Position numbers and translations under genes: made by a program. Positions 46,219 through 55,322 of a DNA stretch of 64,000 nt are shown here, piece by piece (the stretch's first letter is position 1; every line of letters begins with the position of its first letter). A model generated the notes under the pieces. It saw nothing but the letters and a program-made list of their open reading frames with translations, ran no database searches and was not told the DNA's origin. The DNA is from Janibacter corallicola NBRC 107790 (GTDB lineage Bacteria; Actinomycetota; Actinomycetes; Actinomycetales; Dermatophilaceae): positions 1 to 64,000 of the forward strand of contig NZ_BCSR01000006.1 in assembly GCF_001570965.1 (NCBI RefSeq). Reading direction: 5' to 3'.

Positions 46219-46623
46219 ATGGCGCAGATGCGTGTATCCGATGCGGCTGAGCTGCTCGCGGTCTCCCCGGACACGATCCGTCGGTGGATCGATGGCGGCC
46301 GCCTCGAGGCGGGCAGGGACGAGCGGGGAGTCACCGTCATCGACGGGGCCGGGCTGGCCCGGGTGGCCCAGGACGTCGCCCACCCGCCGACGGTCGGGCC
46401 GGTGCACGACGAGTCCGCGCGCAACCGGATGCGCGGCATCGTCACCGAGGTCGTGCGCGACACGGTGATGGCCCAGGTGAGTCTCCAGGCCGGGCCCTTC
46501 CGCATCGTCTCCCTCATGTCCCGCGAGGCCGCCGACGACCTGGGCCTCGAACCCGGCTCCGTCGCGGTCGCGTCCATCAAGTCGACCAATGTCATCATCG
46601 GCACCCCCGGAGGCTCCCCGTGA
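46219..46623 (+). CDS. HTH–TOBE molybdate-responsive regulator/molbindin
   Basis: The 134-residue two-domain protein has an N-terminal excisionase/MerR-like helix-turn-helix (residues about 1–50, [26 protein letters not shown]). A TOBE/Mop domain (about 66–130) follows, with [23 protein letters not shown] and [18 protein letters not shown], which binds molybdate or tungstate. It is a compact alternative to ModE. Start ATG 46219 is leaderless (TACCGT-N6-ATG). The stop overlaps modA. It probably senses oxyanion and controls modABC. Confidence 0.88.
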   Translation: MAQMRVSDAAELLAVSPDTIRRWIDGGRLEAGRDERGVTVIDGAGLARVAQDVAHPPTVGPVHDESARNRMRGIVTEVVRDTVMAQVSLQAGPFRIVSLMSREAADDLGLEPGSVAVASIKSTNVIIGTPGGSP

Positions 46624-47375
46624 AGCGACCCCTGGCCGTCACCACCCTGACCGCAGCCGTCCTCGCCCTCGCCGCGTGCGGTGGCTCCGACGACGGGTCC
46701 GGGGACGGGACCACCACCCTCCGCGTGGCGGCAGCGGCCTCGCTGACCGACTCCTTCGAGGAGCTCGCGAAGACCTACGAGAAGCAGCACGACGACGTCG
46801 AGGTCGAGCTCCAGTTCGCCGGCTCCTCCGACCTGGCCTCGCAGATCAAGGGCGGCTCGGACGTCGACGTCTTCGCCTCCGCCGACGAGCCGAACATGGA
46901 CAAGGTCTCCTCGATGGTGAAGGATCCGACGATCTTCGCCACGAACACCCTCACGATCGTCACCGAGCCGGGCAACCCCGAGGACATCACGGGGATGAAG
47001 GACCTGGCCGACCCCGATCTGGCCGTCGTGGTCTGCGCCCCGGAGGTCCCCTGCGGCAACGCCACCGGGCGCCTCGCCAAGAAGGAGCACGTGACCCTCG
47101 ACCCCGCGAGCGAGGAGGCCAAGGTCACCGACGTGCTCGCCAAGGTCACCTCCGGCGAGGCCGACGCGGGTCTGGTCTACGTCACCGACGCGACCGGCGC
47201 CGGCGACGACGTCACGACCGTGGAGCCGAAGGGGGCCGACGCGGTGGTCAACGACTACCCCATCGCCACCCTGGAGGAGAGCGCCTCCCCGGAGGACGCG
47301 CAGGCCTTCGTCGACCTCGTCACCGGCAAGGAGGGGCAGAAGGTGCTGCGGGCGGACGGCTTCGGCGCGCCGTGA
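46620..47375 (+). CDS. modA: Molybdate ABC transporter substrate-binding lipoprotein
   Basis: The 251-residue binding protein has lipobox LAAC with Cys20. The mature domain shows [17 protein letters not shown] (oxyanion Ser), [29 protein letters not shown], and [18 protein letters not shown]. The pattern AAASL and GSS is the signature of ModA. It delivers MoO4 2− to ModB. The GTG at 46620 overlaps the regulator stop and its own stop overlaps modB. Confidence 0.92.
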   Translation: MKRPLAVTTLTAAVLALAACGGSDDGSGDGTTTLRVAAAASLTDSFEELAKTYEKQHDDVEVELQFAGSSDLASQIKGGSDVDVFASADEPNMDKVSSMVKDPTIFATNTLTIVTEPGNPEDITGMKDLADPDLAVVVCAPEVPCGNATGRLAKKEHVTLDPASEEAKVTDVLAKVTSGEADAGLVYVTDATGAGDDVTTVEPKGADAVVNDYPIATLEESASPEDAQAFVDLVTGKEGQKVLRADGFGAP

Positions 47376-48154
47376 CGCCGCCCCGCTGGCTGTGGGTCCC
47401 GGCGGCCGGCGCGGTCGTCCTCGTCGTCGTCCCGCTCGCCGGACTCCTCGCCCAGGTCCCCGTCGGCCAGCTGTGGCCGCTGCTGACCTCCGAGACCTCG
47501 CTCGATGCGCTGCTGCTCTCGCTGCGCACCGCGACGGCCGCGACCGTGATCTGCGTGCTCCTCGGGACGCCGCTGGCGCTGCTGCTGGCCCGCGGCCGCT
47601 GGCCGGGCCAGGCGGTGCTGCGGGCCCTCGTGCTCGTCCCGCTCGTCCTGCCGCCGGTCGTCGGCGGCCTCGCGCTGCTCTACACCTTCGGCCGGCGGGG
47701 CCTGCTCGGGCGCTACCTCGAGGCGGCTGGGGTCTCGATCTCCTTCAGCACCACGGCCGTCGTGCTCGCGCAGACCTTCGTCGCCCTGCCCTTCCTCGTC
47801 CTCTCCCTCGAGGGGGCGGTGCGCGGGCTCGGCCGCCGGCACGAGGAGGTCGCCGCCACCCTCGGCGCAGGTCCGTGGCGCCGACTCACCCGCGTGACCC
47901 TCCCCCTCGTCGCGCCCGGCCTGCTCTCGGGGTGCGTGCTCGCCTTCGCCCGGGCGCTCGGCGAGTTCGGGGCGACCCTGACCTTCGCCGGGTCCGCGCA
48001 GGGGCGGACCCGGACGCTGCCGCTGGAGATCTACCTGCAGCGCGAGACCGACCCGGACGCCGCGGTCACCCTCGCGCTGCTGCTCGTCGTCCTCGCCACG
48101 GTCATCGTCGGCACGGTCTACGCCCGCACCATCCGACCGGAGCGGGCCCGGTGA
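47372..48154 (+). CDS. modB: Molybdate ABC transporter permease
   Basis: The 260-residue permease has six helices. The core contains [48 protein letters not shown] (typical ModB), and the EAA loop [23 protein letters not shown]. It forms the channel with ModC. GTG 47372 and 48151 junctions overlap on both sides (GTGA), so modA-B-C are translationally coupled. Confidence 0.92.
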   Translation: MTPPRWLWVPAAGAVVLVVVPLAGLLAQVPVGQLWPLLTSETSLDALLLSLRTATAATVICVLLGTPLALLLARGRWPGQAVLRALVLVPLVLPPVVGGLALLYTFGRRGLLGRYLEAAGVSISFSTTAVVLAQTFVALPFLVLSLEGAVRGLGRRHEEVAATLGAGPWRRLTRVTLPLVAPGLLSGCVLAFARALGEFGATLTFAGSAQGRTRTLPLEIYLQRETDPDAAVTLALLLVVLATVIVGTVYARTIRPERAR

Positions 48155-49221
48155 GCCTGCGCGCCGGGGTGCGGTGGCGGGAGCGCGGTCTGGCCGTCGA
48201 CCTCGACCTGCCGGCCGGGCGGCACGCGATCACCGGGCCGAACGGCGCCGGCAAGTCCTCGCTGCTCTCGGTCATCGCGGGACTGACGCGTCCGGACTCG
48301 GCGCACATCGCGCTCTCCGGGCGCGACCTGACCGGGGTCCCACCGCACCAGCGACGGGTGGCCCTGCTCAGCCAGGCGCCGACGCTCTTCCCCCACCTGG
48401 ACGCCCGGGACAACGTCGCCTTCGGGCCCCGCAGCCGGGGACGGCGGCGAAGGGAGGCCCGCGCCACCGCGGAGCACTGGCTCGGCGTCGTGGGGATGGG
48501 TGACTTCGCCGACCGGCGGCCCAGCCAGCTCTCCGGGGGGCAGGCCGCCCGGGTGGCGCTCGCCCGGGCGCTCGCCGCCGAGCCGGACGCGCTGCTGCTC
48601 GACGAGCCGCTCGCCGCCCTCGACGTCGAGGCCACGCCGGCGATGCGGGCGGTGCTCTCGGACGTCACCCACGCCCGCGAGGACCTCGTGGTGCTGCTCG
48701 TCACCCACGACGTGCTCGACGTGCTCACCGTCGCCGACGGCGGGCAGGACACGATGACGGTGCTCGGCGAGCAGGTCGAGCACGGGCCGGTCCGGGAGGT
48801 GCTCGAGCACCCCCGGAGCGCCTTCACCGCCGGCCTGGCCGGGGTCAACCTCGTGCGGGCCGAGGCGCTGCCCGGGGCGGGTGCCCGCGCCGGGACGCCC
48901 GACGGCCCGCTGGAGATCGCCACGACCGGTCACGACGTGACCGGCGCCTGCTGGGTGACCTTCACCCCCGATGCGGTCTCGCTGCACCTGGACCACCCCG
49001 AGGGCTCACCCCGCAACGTCTGGCCGGGTCGGGTCTCCCGGGTCGAGGCCCACGCCGGGCGGGCGCGGGTGTGGGTCGACTCCCGGGTCCCGGTGAGCGC
49101 CGAGGTGACCCCCGCGGCGCTGGCGGCACTCCCCCTTCGTCCCGGGGACCGGGTGTGGGCCTCGGTCAAGGCCAGTCAGGTGCGGGTCCACCCCGCACAC
49201 ACGGAGGCGGCGGGCCCGTAG
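48151..49221 (+). CDS. modC: Molybdate ABC transporter ATP-binding protein with TOBE domain
   Basis: The 356-residue ATPase shows Walker A ([12 protein letters not shown]), Q-loop ([21 protein letters not shown]), signature ([15 protein letters not shown]), Walker B ([12 protein letters not shown]) and the H-loop His (VTHDVLD). The C-terminal TOBE-type domain (about residues 285–350, [21 protein letters not shown]) binds or senses molybdate. It drives import with ModB and ends the regulator–modABC operon. One CCCCCTTCG word (49131) encodes Pro-Leu-Arg near the C-terminus. It is convergent with the PepSY lipoprotein gene. Confidence 0.92.
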   Translation: MSLRAGVRWRERGLAVDLDLPAGRHAITGPNGAGKSSLLSVIAGLTRPDSAHIALSGRDLTGVPPHQRRVALLSQAPTLFPHLDARDNVAFGPRSRGRRRREARATAEHWLGVVGMGDFADRRPSQLSGGQAARVALARALAAEPDALLLDEPLAALDVEATPAMRAVLSDVTHAREDLVVLLVTHDVLDVLTVADGGQDTMTVLGEQVEHGPVREVLEHPRSAFTAGLAGVNLVRAEALPGAGARAGTPDGPLEIATTGHDVTGACWVTFTPDAVSLHLDHPEGSPRNVWPGRVSRVEAHAGRARVWVDSRVPVSAEVTPAALAALPLRPGDRVWASVKASQVRVHPAHTEAAGP

Positions 49222-49247
49222 GCCCACCGCCTGCGACGTGGCGACAC

Positions 49248-49889
49248 TCAGTCGTCGCTGTCGTCGTCCTGGTCGTCGGAGTCCTGGTGCACGGCGGCCT
49301 CGCCGGTCTGCACGTCGACGCGGACCTCGATGTCCTTGCCTGAGGGCCCGTCCAGGGAGACCTCCCAGAAGTGCTCGCCGCCCTCGGTCTCGAGCTCGAC
49401 GTCGTCGAAGGTGCCGTCGGCCTCCTTCATCCCGGCCTCGAGGGCTTCGAGGACGGTGATCTTCGCGGCGTCCAGCGCGCGACGGTCCTCGGAGTCCATC
49501 TGCTCCTCGGAGTCCGAGCGCACGACCTTGCTGCCGTCGGCCGCGACGTCGACCTCGACGGAGGTCCCGCCGTCCCGGGCCACGTCGACCTCCCAGGTGC
49601 CGTCGCGGTCCTGGTCGTCGATCTCGTAGGCGGTCCCGCCGGCCTCGTCCTCGGCGGTGGCGACGACCTTCTCCAGGTCCTTGATGTCCACGTCGCCGGC
49701 CGACGACGCCGAGCCCTCGGAGGCGGAGTCGTCGGGCGACCCCTCGGAGGACTCCGAGGTCTGCGAGGTCGCCGTGCTGCTCGTGTCCGAGGCGGAGCCT
49801 GCGGAACCGGCGTCGTCGGACCCGCAGGCGGCCAGGGCCAGGGCGGTGGCAGCGGTCAGGGAAGCGAGGGCGGTGCGTGGGATGTCCAT
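49248..49889 (-). CDS. PepSY-domain lipoprotein
   Basis: The 213-residue lipoprotein has signal peptide and lipobox LAAC with Cys22, then a Ser/Asp/Glu-rich linker (residues 25–65) and two PepSY-like repeats (about 67–135 and 138–205). Each repeat contains the pattern of a helix followed by WEVDVARDGG or HFWEVSLDGPSG. It is very acidic, ending in a poly-Asp tail. PepSY domains are linked to protease inhibition or signalling at the envelope. GTGGAGCC precedes the ATG. Upstream, three direct repeats at 11-bp steps suggest control by an OmpR-type regulator. Confidence 0.8.
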   Translation of the reverse strand: MDIPRTALASLTAATALALAACGSDDAGSAGSASDTSSTATSQTSESSEGSPDDSASEGSASSAGDVDIKDLEKVVATAEDEAGGTAYEIDDQDRDGTWEVDVARDGGTSVEVDVAADGSKVVRSDSEEQMDSEDRRALDAAKITVLEALEAGMKEADGTFDDVELETEGGEHFWEVSLDGPSGKDIEVRVDVQTGEAAVHQDSDDQDDDSDD

Positions 49890-49950
49890 GGCTCCACCAT
49901 GGCCCGCCCGGCCCACCGGACCAAGCCAGGAGGGCGATTCTGAAGGACCT

Positions 49951-49978
49951 CTCATCGACTCCTCACCCGTCCCTCACC
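49951..49978. promoter_or_regulatory. Three phased CTCAYC direct repeats
   Basis: CTCATC (49951), CTCACC (49962) and CTCACC (49973) are exactly 11 bp apart between the divergent PepSY lipoprotein and acyl-CoA dehydrogenase genes. The period of one helical turn in a direct orientation fits an OmpR/PhoB-family regulator. It lies 62–89 bp before the PepSY start and 50–77 bp before the dehydrogenase ATG. Confidence 0.45.
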
Positions 49979-50027
49979 AAGGCCCCTGCCGGGGCCCCTC
50001 CGGTGTGACCCGAACTACAGTGAGGCC

Positions 50028-51188
50028 ATGCCCGCGACCAGACTCATGCCCACGGAGATCGGTGACGACCTCATCGAGCTCACCCGCTCCATCTGCGAGA
50101 AGTCGCTGCGTCCGGTGGTCGACGACGTCGAGGCCCGGGCGGAGCACGAGGAGGTCTTCCCACGGGAGGTCTTCCGGACCCTCGGGCGCGCGGGCCTGCT
50201 CTCGCTGCCCTACCCGGAGGAGCTCGGCGGCGGCGCCCAGCCCTACGAGGTGTACCTGCAGGTCGTCGAGGAGATCGCCTCGGCGTGGGCCGCGGTCGGC
50301 GTCGGGGTGTCGGTCCACTCCCTCACCGCCTACGCGGTGCACACCTTCGGCTCCCCGGAGCAGCAGGAGGCGCTGCTGCCGGACATGCTCTCCGGTGAGC
50401 AGCTGGGCGCCTATGCCCTCTCGGAGCCGCTCGCCGGCTCCGACATCGCGGCGATGACCACCCGCGCGGTCCCCGACGGCGAGGACTGGCTGATCCGCGG
50501 CCGGAAGGCCTGGATCTCGCACGCCGGGCACGCCGACTACTACACGACCTTCGCCCGCACGAGCGACGACGGGGGCCGCGGGGTCAGCTGCTTCGTCGTG
50601 CCCGGCGACGCTCCCGGCCTGTCCTTCGCCGCCCCCGAGAAGAAGATGGGGCTGCACGGCGACACCGTCCGCGAGGTGATCTTCGAGGACGTGCCCGTCA
50701 CCGGCGACCGGCAGGTGGGCGAGCTGGGACGTGGGGTGCCGATGGCGCTGGCCGGGCTGGACGCCGGTCGCCTCGGGATCGCCGCCGTCGCCACCGGCCT
50801 GGCCCAGGCCGCCCTCGACGTGGCCGCCCGCTACGCGGGCGAGCGCGAGCAGTTCGGCCGGACCATCGCCAGCAACCAGGGCCTGGCCTTCCTCCTGGCC
50901 GACATGCAGGCCGCTGTGATGAGCGCCCGGGCGACCTACCTGCAGGCGGCGAGGCTGCGGGACGCCGGCCGCCCCTTCGGGACCGAGGCCGCCGCCGCGA
51001 AGCTCGTGGCCACCGATGCCGCCATGCAGGTGACGACCGACGCGATCCAGGTGCTCGGCGGCGCCGGCTTCACCGAGGACTTCCCGGTCGCGCGCTACTT
51101 CCGCGAGGCCAAGGTCACCCAGATCTTCGAGGGCACCAACCAGATCCAGCGTCTGGTCATCTCCCGGAACCTCCTCCCCTCCCTCTGA
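50028..51188 (+). CDS. Acyl-CoA dehydrogenase
   Basis: The 386-residue flavoprotein catalyses alpha,beta-dehydrogenation of acyl-CoA in fatty-acid or branched-chain amino-acid oxidation. Landmarks: FAD-binding YALSEPLAGSDIAAM and GRKAWISHAGHAD, the REQFGRTIASNQGLAF block, QVLGGAGFTEDFPVARYFREAK and the catalytic Glu in TQIFEGTNQIQRLVI. Family-sized. TACAGT lies 6 nt before the ATG, so the transcript is probably leaderless. The chain-length specificity is not predicted. Confidence 0.92.
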   Translation: MPATRLMPTEIGDDLIELTRSICEKSLRPVVDDVEARAEHEEVFPREVFRTLGRAGLLSLPYPEELGGGAQPYEVYLQVVEEIASAWAAVGVGVSVHSLTAYAVHTFGSPEQQEALLPDMLSGEQLGAYALSEPLAGSDIAAMTTRAVPDGEDWLIRGRKAWISHAGHADYYTTFARTSDDGGRGVSCFVVPGDAPGLSFAAPEKKMGLHGDTVREVIFEDVPVTGDRQVGELGRGVPMALAGLDAGRLGIAAVATGLAQAALDVAARYAGEREQFGRTIASNQGLAFLLADMQAAVMSARATYLQAARLRDAGRPFGTEAAAAKLVATDAAMQVTTDAIQVLGGAGFTEDFPVARYFREAKVTQIFEGTNQIQRLVISRNLLPSL

Positions 51189-51266
51189 CCCCGTCCCTCC
51201 CCGAACGAGGTGCGGCTGGCTCCGGCGGCACGTGGGGCCGGCGAGCAGGGCCGGGGGGTCTCCGCG

Positions 51267-52607
51267 TCAGTCGTCGCGGTCCCGCGAGATCCCCGGCAGC
51301 AGGGTCTCCCCGCGACGCAACGCGGCCAGGGCGCCGGGCGTGCCCGCCACCCGGGCCAGCGAGCGCCGCCGGTAGCGCCGCAGCATGAGCGCGCCGACGC
51401 CCCAGATGAGGAACTGCGAGCTCATCGCGACCCGGAAGTCATCGAGGGTGTAGGTCGCCGGCCCTCCGGGCGCGCGCAGGTCGAGCAGGATCCCCACGAG
51501 CGCCATCGTCAGCAGCGAGGCGGTGAAGCCGCCCATGTTCACGAAGCCCGAGGCCCGCCCGAGACGCTCGCTGCGGTGGAAGCTGCGCGCCAGGTCGAAG
51601 GCGACCATCGACGTGGGCATGCCGATCGCGGTGACCGCGATGAAGAGCACGAGCAGCCACATCGGCGCGGGGAAGGGCAGCGCGAGGACGATCGCCCACA
51701 CCAGCGCGATCGCCCCGACCACCGACAGCGCGAAGACGGACCGGTGGTAAGGGTGCCGGCCGCTCCAGCGGCCGATGACCGGCCCGGCGACGAGCGCGAC
51801 GAAGGTCATCAGCGTCAGCAGCGCCGAGGCCTCCGTCGGCGCGCGCCCCTGGCCCTGGACGAGGAAGGGGAAGCCCCACAGCAGAGCGAAGACCGTGGGC
51901 GCGAACTGCGTGGTGAAGTGCAGCGAGAAGCCCAGCTTCGTGCCCGGCTCGCGGAAGACCTGCACGAGGCTGCGGCCCATCGCACGGACCTGGATCCGCT
52001 CGACCTCACCGCGCTCGTACGGGGAGTCCTTGACGAGCACGATGACGCCGAGCGTGAAGATCACACCCAGCGACGCGGTCGTCGCGTAGGTCATCGTCCA
52101 GCCCCACCGGTGCAGGGCGGCGCTCAACGGCACGGCGGCGATGACCGCGCCCAGCTGGCCGACGATGCCGGTCAGCTGGTTCAGGACGGGCACCTGCCGC
52201 GCGTTGAACCACAGGGCGATGAGGCGCAGCACCGACGTGAAGATCATGGCGTCGCCCGCGCCCACGAGGGCCCGCGCGGCCAGCCCCACCCCGAAGGACC
52301 CCGCCACCGAGAACCACAGCTGTCCCACGGTCATGGCCAGCAGCCCGCCGAGGATCATCGCCTTGGACCCGAAGCGGTCCAGCATCACCCCGACGGGGAT
52401 CTGCATGCCCGCGTAGACGAGCAGCTGCAGGACGGTGAAGGTCGCCAGCTGGCTGCCGCTGATGTCGAAGCGGTCCGCCGCGATGAGGCCGGCCACGCCG
52501 AGCGAGGTGCGGTGGAAGATGGCCAGGACGTAGACGCCGAGGCCGGTCAGCCAGATCGCCCACGCGCGACGGCGACCGATGTCGTGCAGCTGTCGCACGG
52601 CGGTCAC
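51267..52607 (-). CDS. MFS transporter
   Basis: The 446-residue MFS protein has 12 helices, with GVMLDRFGSKAMILGGLLAM as the conserved loop and FTSVLRLIALWFNARQVPVLNQLTG typical of the NNP/ACS-like branch. GTG 52607 overlaps the stop of the preceding gene (GTGA). It is the last gene of the gpgS–folP2–52604 operon. Substrate unknown; the neighbours do not decide it. Confidence 0.82.
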   Translation of the reverse strand: MTAVRQLHDIGRRRAWAIWLTGLGVYVLAIFHRTSLGVAGLIAADRFDISGSQLATFTVLQLLVYAGMQIPVGVMLDRFGSKAMILGGLLAMTVGQLWFSVAGSFGVGLAARALVGAGDAMIFTSVLRLIALWFNARQVPVLNQLTGIVGQLGAVIAAVPLSAALHRWGWTMTYATTASLGVIFTLGVIVLVKDSPYERGEVERIQVRAMGRSLVQVFREPGTKLGFSLHFTTQFAPTVFALLWGFPFLVQGQGRAPTEASALLTLMTFVALVAGPVIGRWSGRHPYHRSVFALSVVGAIALVWAIVLALPFPAPMWLLVLFIAVTAIGMPTSMVAFDLARSFHRSERLGRASGFVNMGGFTASLLTMALVGILLDLRAPGGPATYTLDDFRVAMSSQFLIWGVGALMLRRYRRRSLARVAGTPGALAALRRGETLLPGISRDRDD

Positions 52608-53263
52608 CACTCCCAGCGCGCCAGCAGGTACTGCACGCCGAAGGGAGCCTCCTCCAGGAGCAGGTGCGCGGCCGGCGAGGCACCGGCGGCGGCGCCGGCG
52701 AGCACCTGCAGCGCGGGCCGTCCCCGCATCCACACCCGGTCGCACTCGGCCGGGTCCAGGCCGGCGAGCGCGACGACGTCACCGACGGCCAGTGCCTGCG
52801 CGAGCTCCCCGGCGAAGGGGGCGGCGTCGGGTTGCAGGTGGCCGGGTGCCTTCTCCGTCAGCGTGGCGGGGCCGTCGGCGACGACGACGAGGAGTCCGCC
52901 GGGAGCGACGGTCAGCCCGTGGCCGAGGTCGGCGCACTCCTGCGGCGTCGCGTCGGCGGCGACCGACTGCAGCACCAGCCGGTCCCCGACGTCGGGGAGC
53001 AGCCCGCGGCCGATCCCCGGGTCCGTCGGCAGGGCGCCCTCGGGCACCCGACCGGTGGTGAAGCGCGCCCCACCGGAGGGGGCGTCGACCGGCCAGGTGC
53101 GGGTGCTCTCCCCCGCGCCGATGACCACGACCGGGCCCTCCCCCTTCGCCACGGTCTCGGTGAGGAGCCCACGTGCCCGCTCGCGCAGCTCCGCGAGCGG
53201 GTCGGCGGTGCCGCCGACGCCGGGGATCAGCGCGGGCGCGGCCGGGAGGACCACGGCCCTCAT
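52604..53263 (-). CDS. Class III extradiol dioxygenase subunit B-like protein (function unknown)
   Basis: The 219-residue actinobacterial conserved protein starts VVLPAAPALIPGVGGTADPLAELRERA, where PALIPG is a recurring family motif. The later part contains APFAGELAQALAVGDVVALAGL and a C-terminal GVQYLLARWEW. It resembles the LigB-like fold (class III extradiol dioxygenase subunit B-like), but I can see no convincing metal-ligand set, so enzyme activity is doubtful. It overlaps folP2 and the MFS gene on either side (ATGA and GTGA). Confidence 0.7.
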   Translation of the reverse strand: MRAVVLPAAPALIPGVGGTADPLAELRERARGLLTETVAKGEGPVVVIGAGESTRTWPVDAPSGGARFTTGRVPEGALPTDPGIGRGLLPDVGDRLVLQSVAADATPQECADLGHGLTVAPGGLLVVVADGPATLTEKAPGHLQPDAAPFAGELAQALAVGDVVALAGLDPAECDRVWMRGRPALQVLAGAAAGASPAAHLLLEEAPFGVQYLLARWEW

Positions 53264-54120
53264 GCCAGGCCCCGGATCGTGCGGGCGGGCGGGCGTTCGC
53301 CGCGCAGCGTGGCGACCATGTCGAGGACCTGGCGGGTCTCGGCGACCTCGTGGACCCGGTAGATCCGGGCGCCGAGCCAGGCGGAGACCGCAGTGGTGGC
53401 CAGGGTGCCGACGAGTCGCTGGTCCACGGGCCGGTCGAGGGTCTCCCCGACGAAGTCCTTGTTGGACAACGAGACCAGCACCGGCCAGTCGGTCGCGACC
53501 ATCTCCTCGAGCCGACGGGTGACCTCGAGGGTGTGGTGGGTGTTCTTGCCGAAGTCGTGCGCGGGGTCGATGACGACGGACTCCTTCGCGACCCCGGCCG
53601 CCAGGGCCCGCTCGGCGTAGCCGACCGCCCCGTCGACGACCTCGGCGACGACGTCCCGCTCGTATCCCGTGCGGAAGGGCCGGGTCCGCGGGGTCACCCC
53701 GCCGGTGTGGGTGCAGATGATCCCGACGTCGTGGCGCGCGGCGACGTCGACGAGGCCGGGGTCCGCACCGCCCCACGCGTCGTTGAGCACGTCGGCGCCG
53801 GCGCGGCAGACCTCCTCGGCGACCTCCGAGCGCCACGTGTCCACCGAGATGACGAGCTCCGGGTGCTGCTCGCGCACCCGCGCGACGAGGCCGACGACCC
53901 GCTCGATCTCCTCCGCGACGTCCACGTCACCGCCGGGAGCCGCCTTGACCCCGCCGATGTCGACGATGTCCGCGCCCTGCCCGGCGACGAGGTCGACGCG
54001 CTCCATCGCCTTGTCCTCGGCGAAGGTGGCCCCCTTGTCGTAGAAGGAGTCCGGGGTGCGGTTCACGATCGCCATGACGAGCATCGCGGTGTCCTCGAAG
54101 CGGTGCCGACCGAGTCTCAT
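53260..54120 (-). CDS. folP2: FolP2-type dihydropteroate synthase homologue
   Basis: The 286-residue TIM-barrel protein is related to dihydropteroate synthase but has MLVMAIVNRTPDSFYDKGATFAED where canonical DHPS has NVTPDSFSDGG. This is the FolP2 pattern of mycobacteria, where FolP2 is not a working folate enzyme. DIVDIGGVKAAPGGDVD and SVDTWRSEVAEEVCRAGADVLND keep the pterin-pocket skeleton. The gene sits beside gpgS, as Rv1207 sits beside Rv1208. Start ATG 54120 has GGGAGGAG and overlaps the gpgS stop. A role with glucosyl-3-phosphoglycerate or methylglucose lipopolysaccharide synthesis is suspected. Confidence 0.85.
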   Translation of the reverse strand: MRLGRHRFEDTAMLVMAIVNRTPDSFYDKGATFAEDKAMERVDLVAGQGADIVDIGGVKAAPGGDVDVAEEIERVVGLVARVREQHPELVISVDTWRSEVAEEVCRAGADVLNDAWGGADPGLVDVAARHDVGIICTHTGGVTPRTRPFRTGYERDVVAEVVDGAVGYAERALAAGVAKESVVIDPAHDFGKNTHHTLEVTRRLEEMVATDWPVLVSLSNKDFVGETLDRPVDQRLVGTLATTAVSAWLGARIYRVHEVAETRQVLDMVATLRGERPPARTIRGLA

Positions 54121-55067
54121 GACGCTCCTCCCGGGTATCCCACCGCGTCCACGGCCGGCGGTCGCTGGGCGAGCGGGACCGGCCGGGCCCGCCAGCCCCC
54201 TTCGCGCGTGAACTGGTGCAGCTCCTGCGCCGCCGGCACGCCCGCGGTCTCGCCCCCGCAGCGGGCGCGCACGACGGCGAGCAGCTCGGCGGCCATGACG
54301 GCCAGGTCGTGGTCCTGCTGGTGGCGGTGGGCCCGCGCGCCGAGGTCGACCTGGGCGATGGCGCCCAGCCCGTGGGCGGTGAAGGTGTCGACGAGGGAGG
54401 CGATCTCCACGCCGTAGCCGGTGGGCACCGTGAGGGCCTCCATGAGGGAGCGGCGGGCGGCCCACTCCCCGGCCAAGGGCTGCACGACACCGGCGAGCTC
54501 GGGCCACCACAGGTCGAGCACCGGGCGGGCGACGAGCTCGGTGACCCGACCACCCTCGGTGCTGCGGCGCCCGTCGAGATCGAGGACCCGGTCGTACCAC
54601 CCCTTGACCAGCCGGGTGGCCGGGTCGGCCGTCAGGGTGCCGACGAGCCCGGTGACGAAGTGCGGCCCCCACTCGGTCAGGTCCGCGTCGACGAAGACGA
54701 GCAGCTCTCCGGTCGTGACGAAGAGGGACTTCCACAGCGCCTCGCCCTTGCCGGGGTTGCTGCCCAGGTGCGGTGCGATCTCGGCGCTCCTGTGGACCAC
54801 GGCGCCGGCCCCGCGGGCCACCGCGGCGGTCTCGTCGGTGGAGTCGGAGTCGATGACGACGAGCTCGTCGACGAGGGGGACCTCCTCCATCAGCGCGCCG
54901 CGCAGCAGCGAGACGACACCGCCGACGGTGCGGGCCTCGTTGCGGGCGGGGATGACGACGCTGACGCGCTCCCCCGTCTCCCGCAGGTGCTCGGCCACCC
55001 CGGCGGCGGTGAACTCCTCGTGGGCACGGCTGTGCACTGCCAACCAGTCACGGGTGGACGTGCGCAT
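54117..55067 (-). CDS. gpgS: Glucosyl-3-phosphoglycerate synthase
   Basis: The 316-residue GT81 glycosyltransferase makes glucosyl-3-phosphoglycerate from UDP-glucose and 3-phosphoglycerate. This is the first step to methylglucose lipopolysaccharides or glucosylglycerate. GT-A motifs: VSVVIPARNEARTVGGVV, ELVVIDSDSTDETA, NPGKGEALWKSLFVTTGELLVFVDADLTEW (DAD-type metal site) and VPTGYGVEIASLVDTF. The C-terminal GAIAQVDLGARAHRHQQ matches the family. AGGAG precedes the ATG. It is the first gene of a four-gene overlapping operon with folP2. Confidence 0.92.
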   Translation of the reverse strand: MRTSTRDWLAVHSRAHEEFTAAGVAEHLRETGERVSVVIPARNEARTVGGVVSLLRGALMEEVPLVDELVVIDSDSTDETAAVARGAGAVVHRSAEIAPHLGSNPGKGEALWKSLFVTTGELLVFVDADLTEWGPHFVTGLVGTLTADPATRLVKGWYDRVLDLDGRRSTEGGRVTELVARPVLDLWWPELAGVVQPLAGEWAARRSLMEALTVPTGYGVEIASLVDTFTAHGLGAIAQVDLGARAHRHQQDHDLAVMAAELLAVVRARCGGETAGVPAAQELHQFTREGGWRARPVPLAQRPPAVDAVGYPGGAS

Positions 55068-55174
55068 GCTCCTGGCCTCTCCGGGGGGATGGGCCCAGCC
55101 GGCCCCGCTCCATCGTATGCAGCGGGCGAAGGGGGCCTGCCGGCACCCGGCGGAGGCGGGCACCCGAGTGGCGG

Positions 55175-55247
55175 AGCTGGCGGGGGGACTCGAACCCCCA
55201 ACCACCTGTTTACAAGACAGGTGCGCTACCGATTGCGCCACGCCAGC
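55175..55247 (-). tRNA. tRNA-Thr (anticodon UGU)
   Basis: The minus strand folds into a cloverleaf: acceptor GCTGGCG/CGCCAGC, D-arm GCGC-aatcggta-GCGC, anticodon stem CCTGT/ACAGG with loop CTTGTAA (anticodon TGT, reading ACA). The T-arm is GGGGG-TTCGAGT-CCCCC, with discriminator T. CCA is not encoded. Length 73 nt. It lies alone between gpgS and the first rpf gene. Confidence 0.95.
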
Positions 55248-55322
55248 GGGCCCGGAACGAGGAAGGACCGGGGCCGCGGGCATCCTAGCCGCGGTCCCGG
55301 TCCGTCACCGAGTCCGGTCCCC

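Noticed and set aside
51189-51266. Small gene between acyl-CoA dehydrogenase and MFS stops
   Set aside because: 78 bp, no ribosome site, GC-rich with weak stems only.
52604-53263. Functional extradiol dioxygenase
   Set aside because: The fold similarity is only suggestive and I cannot see the expected metal-binding residues.
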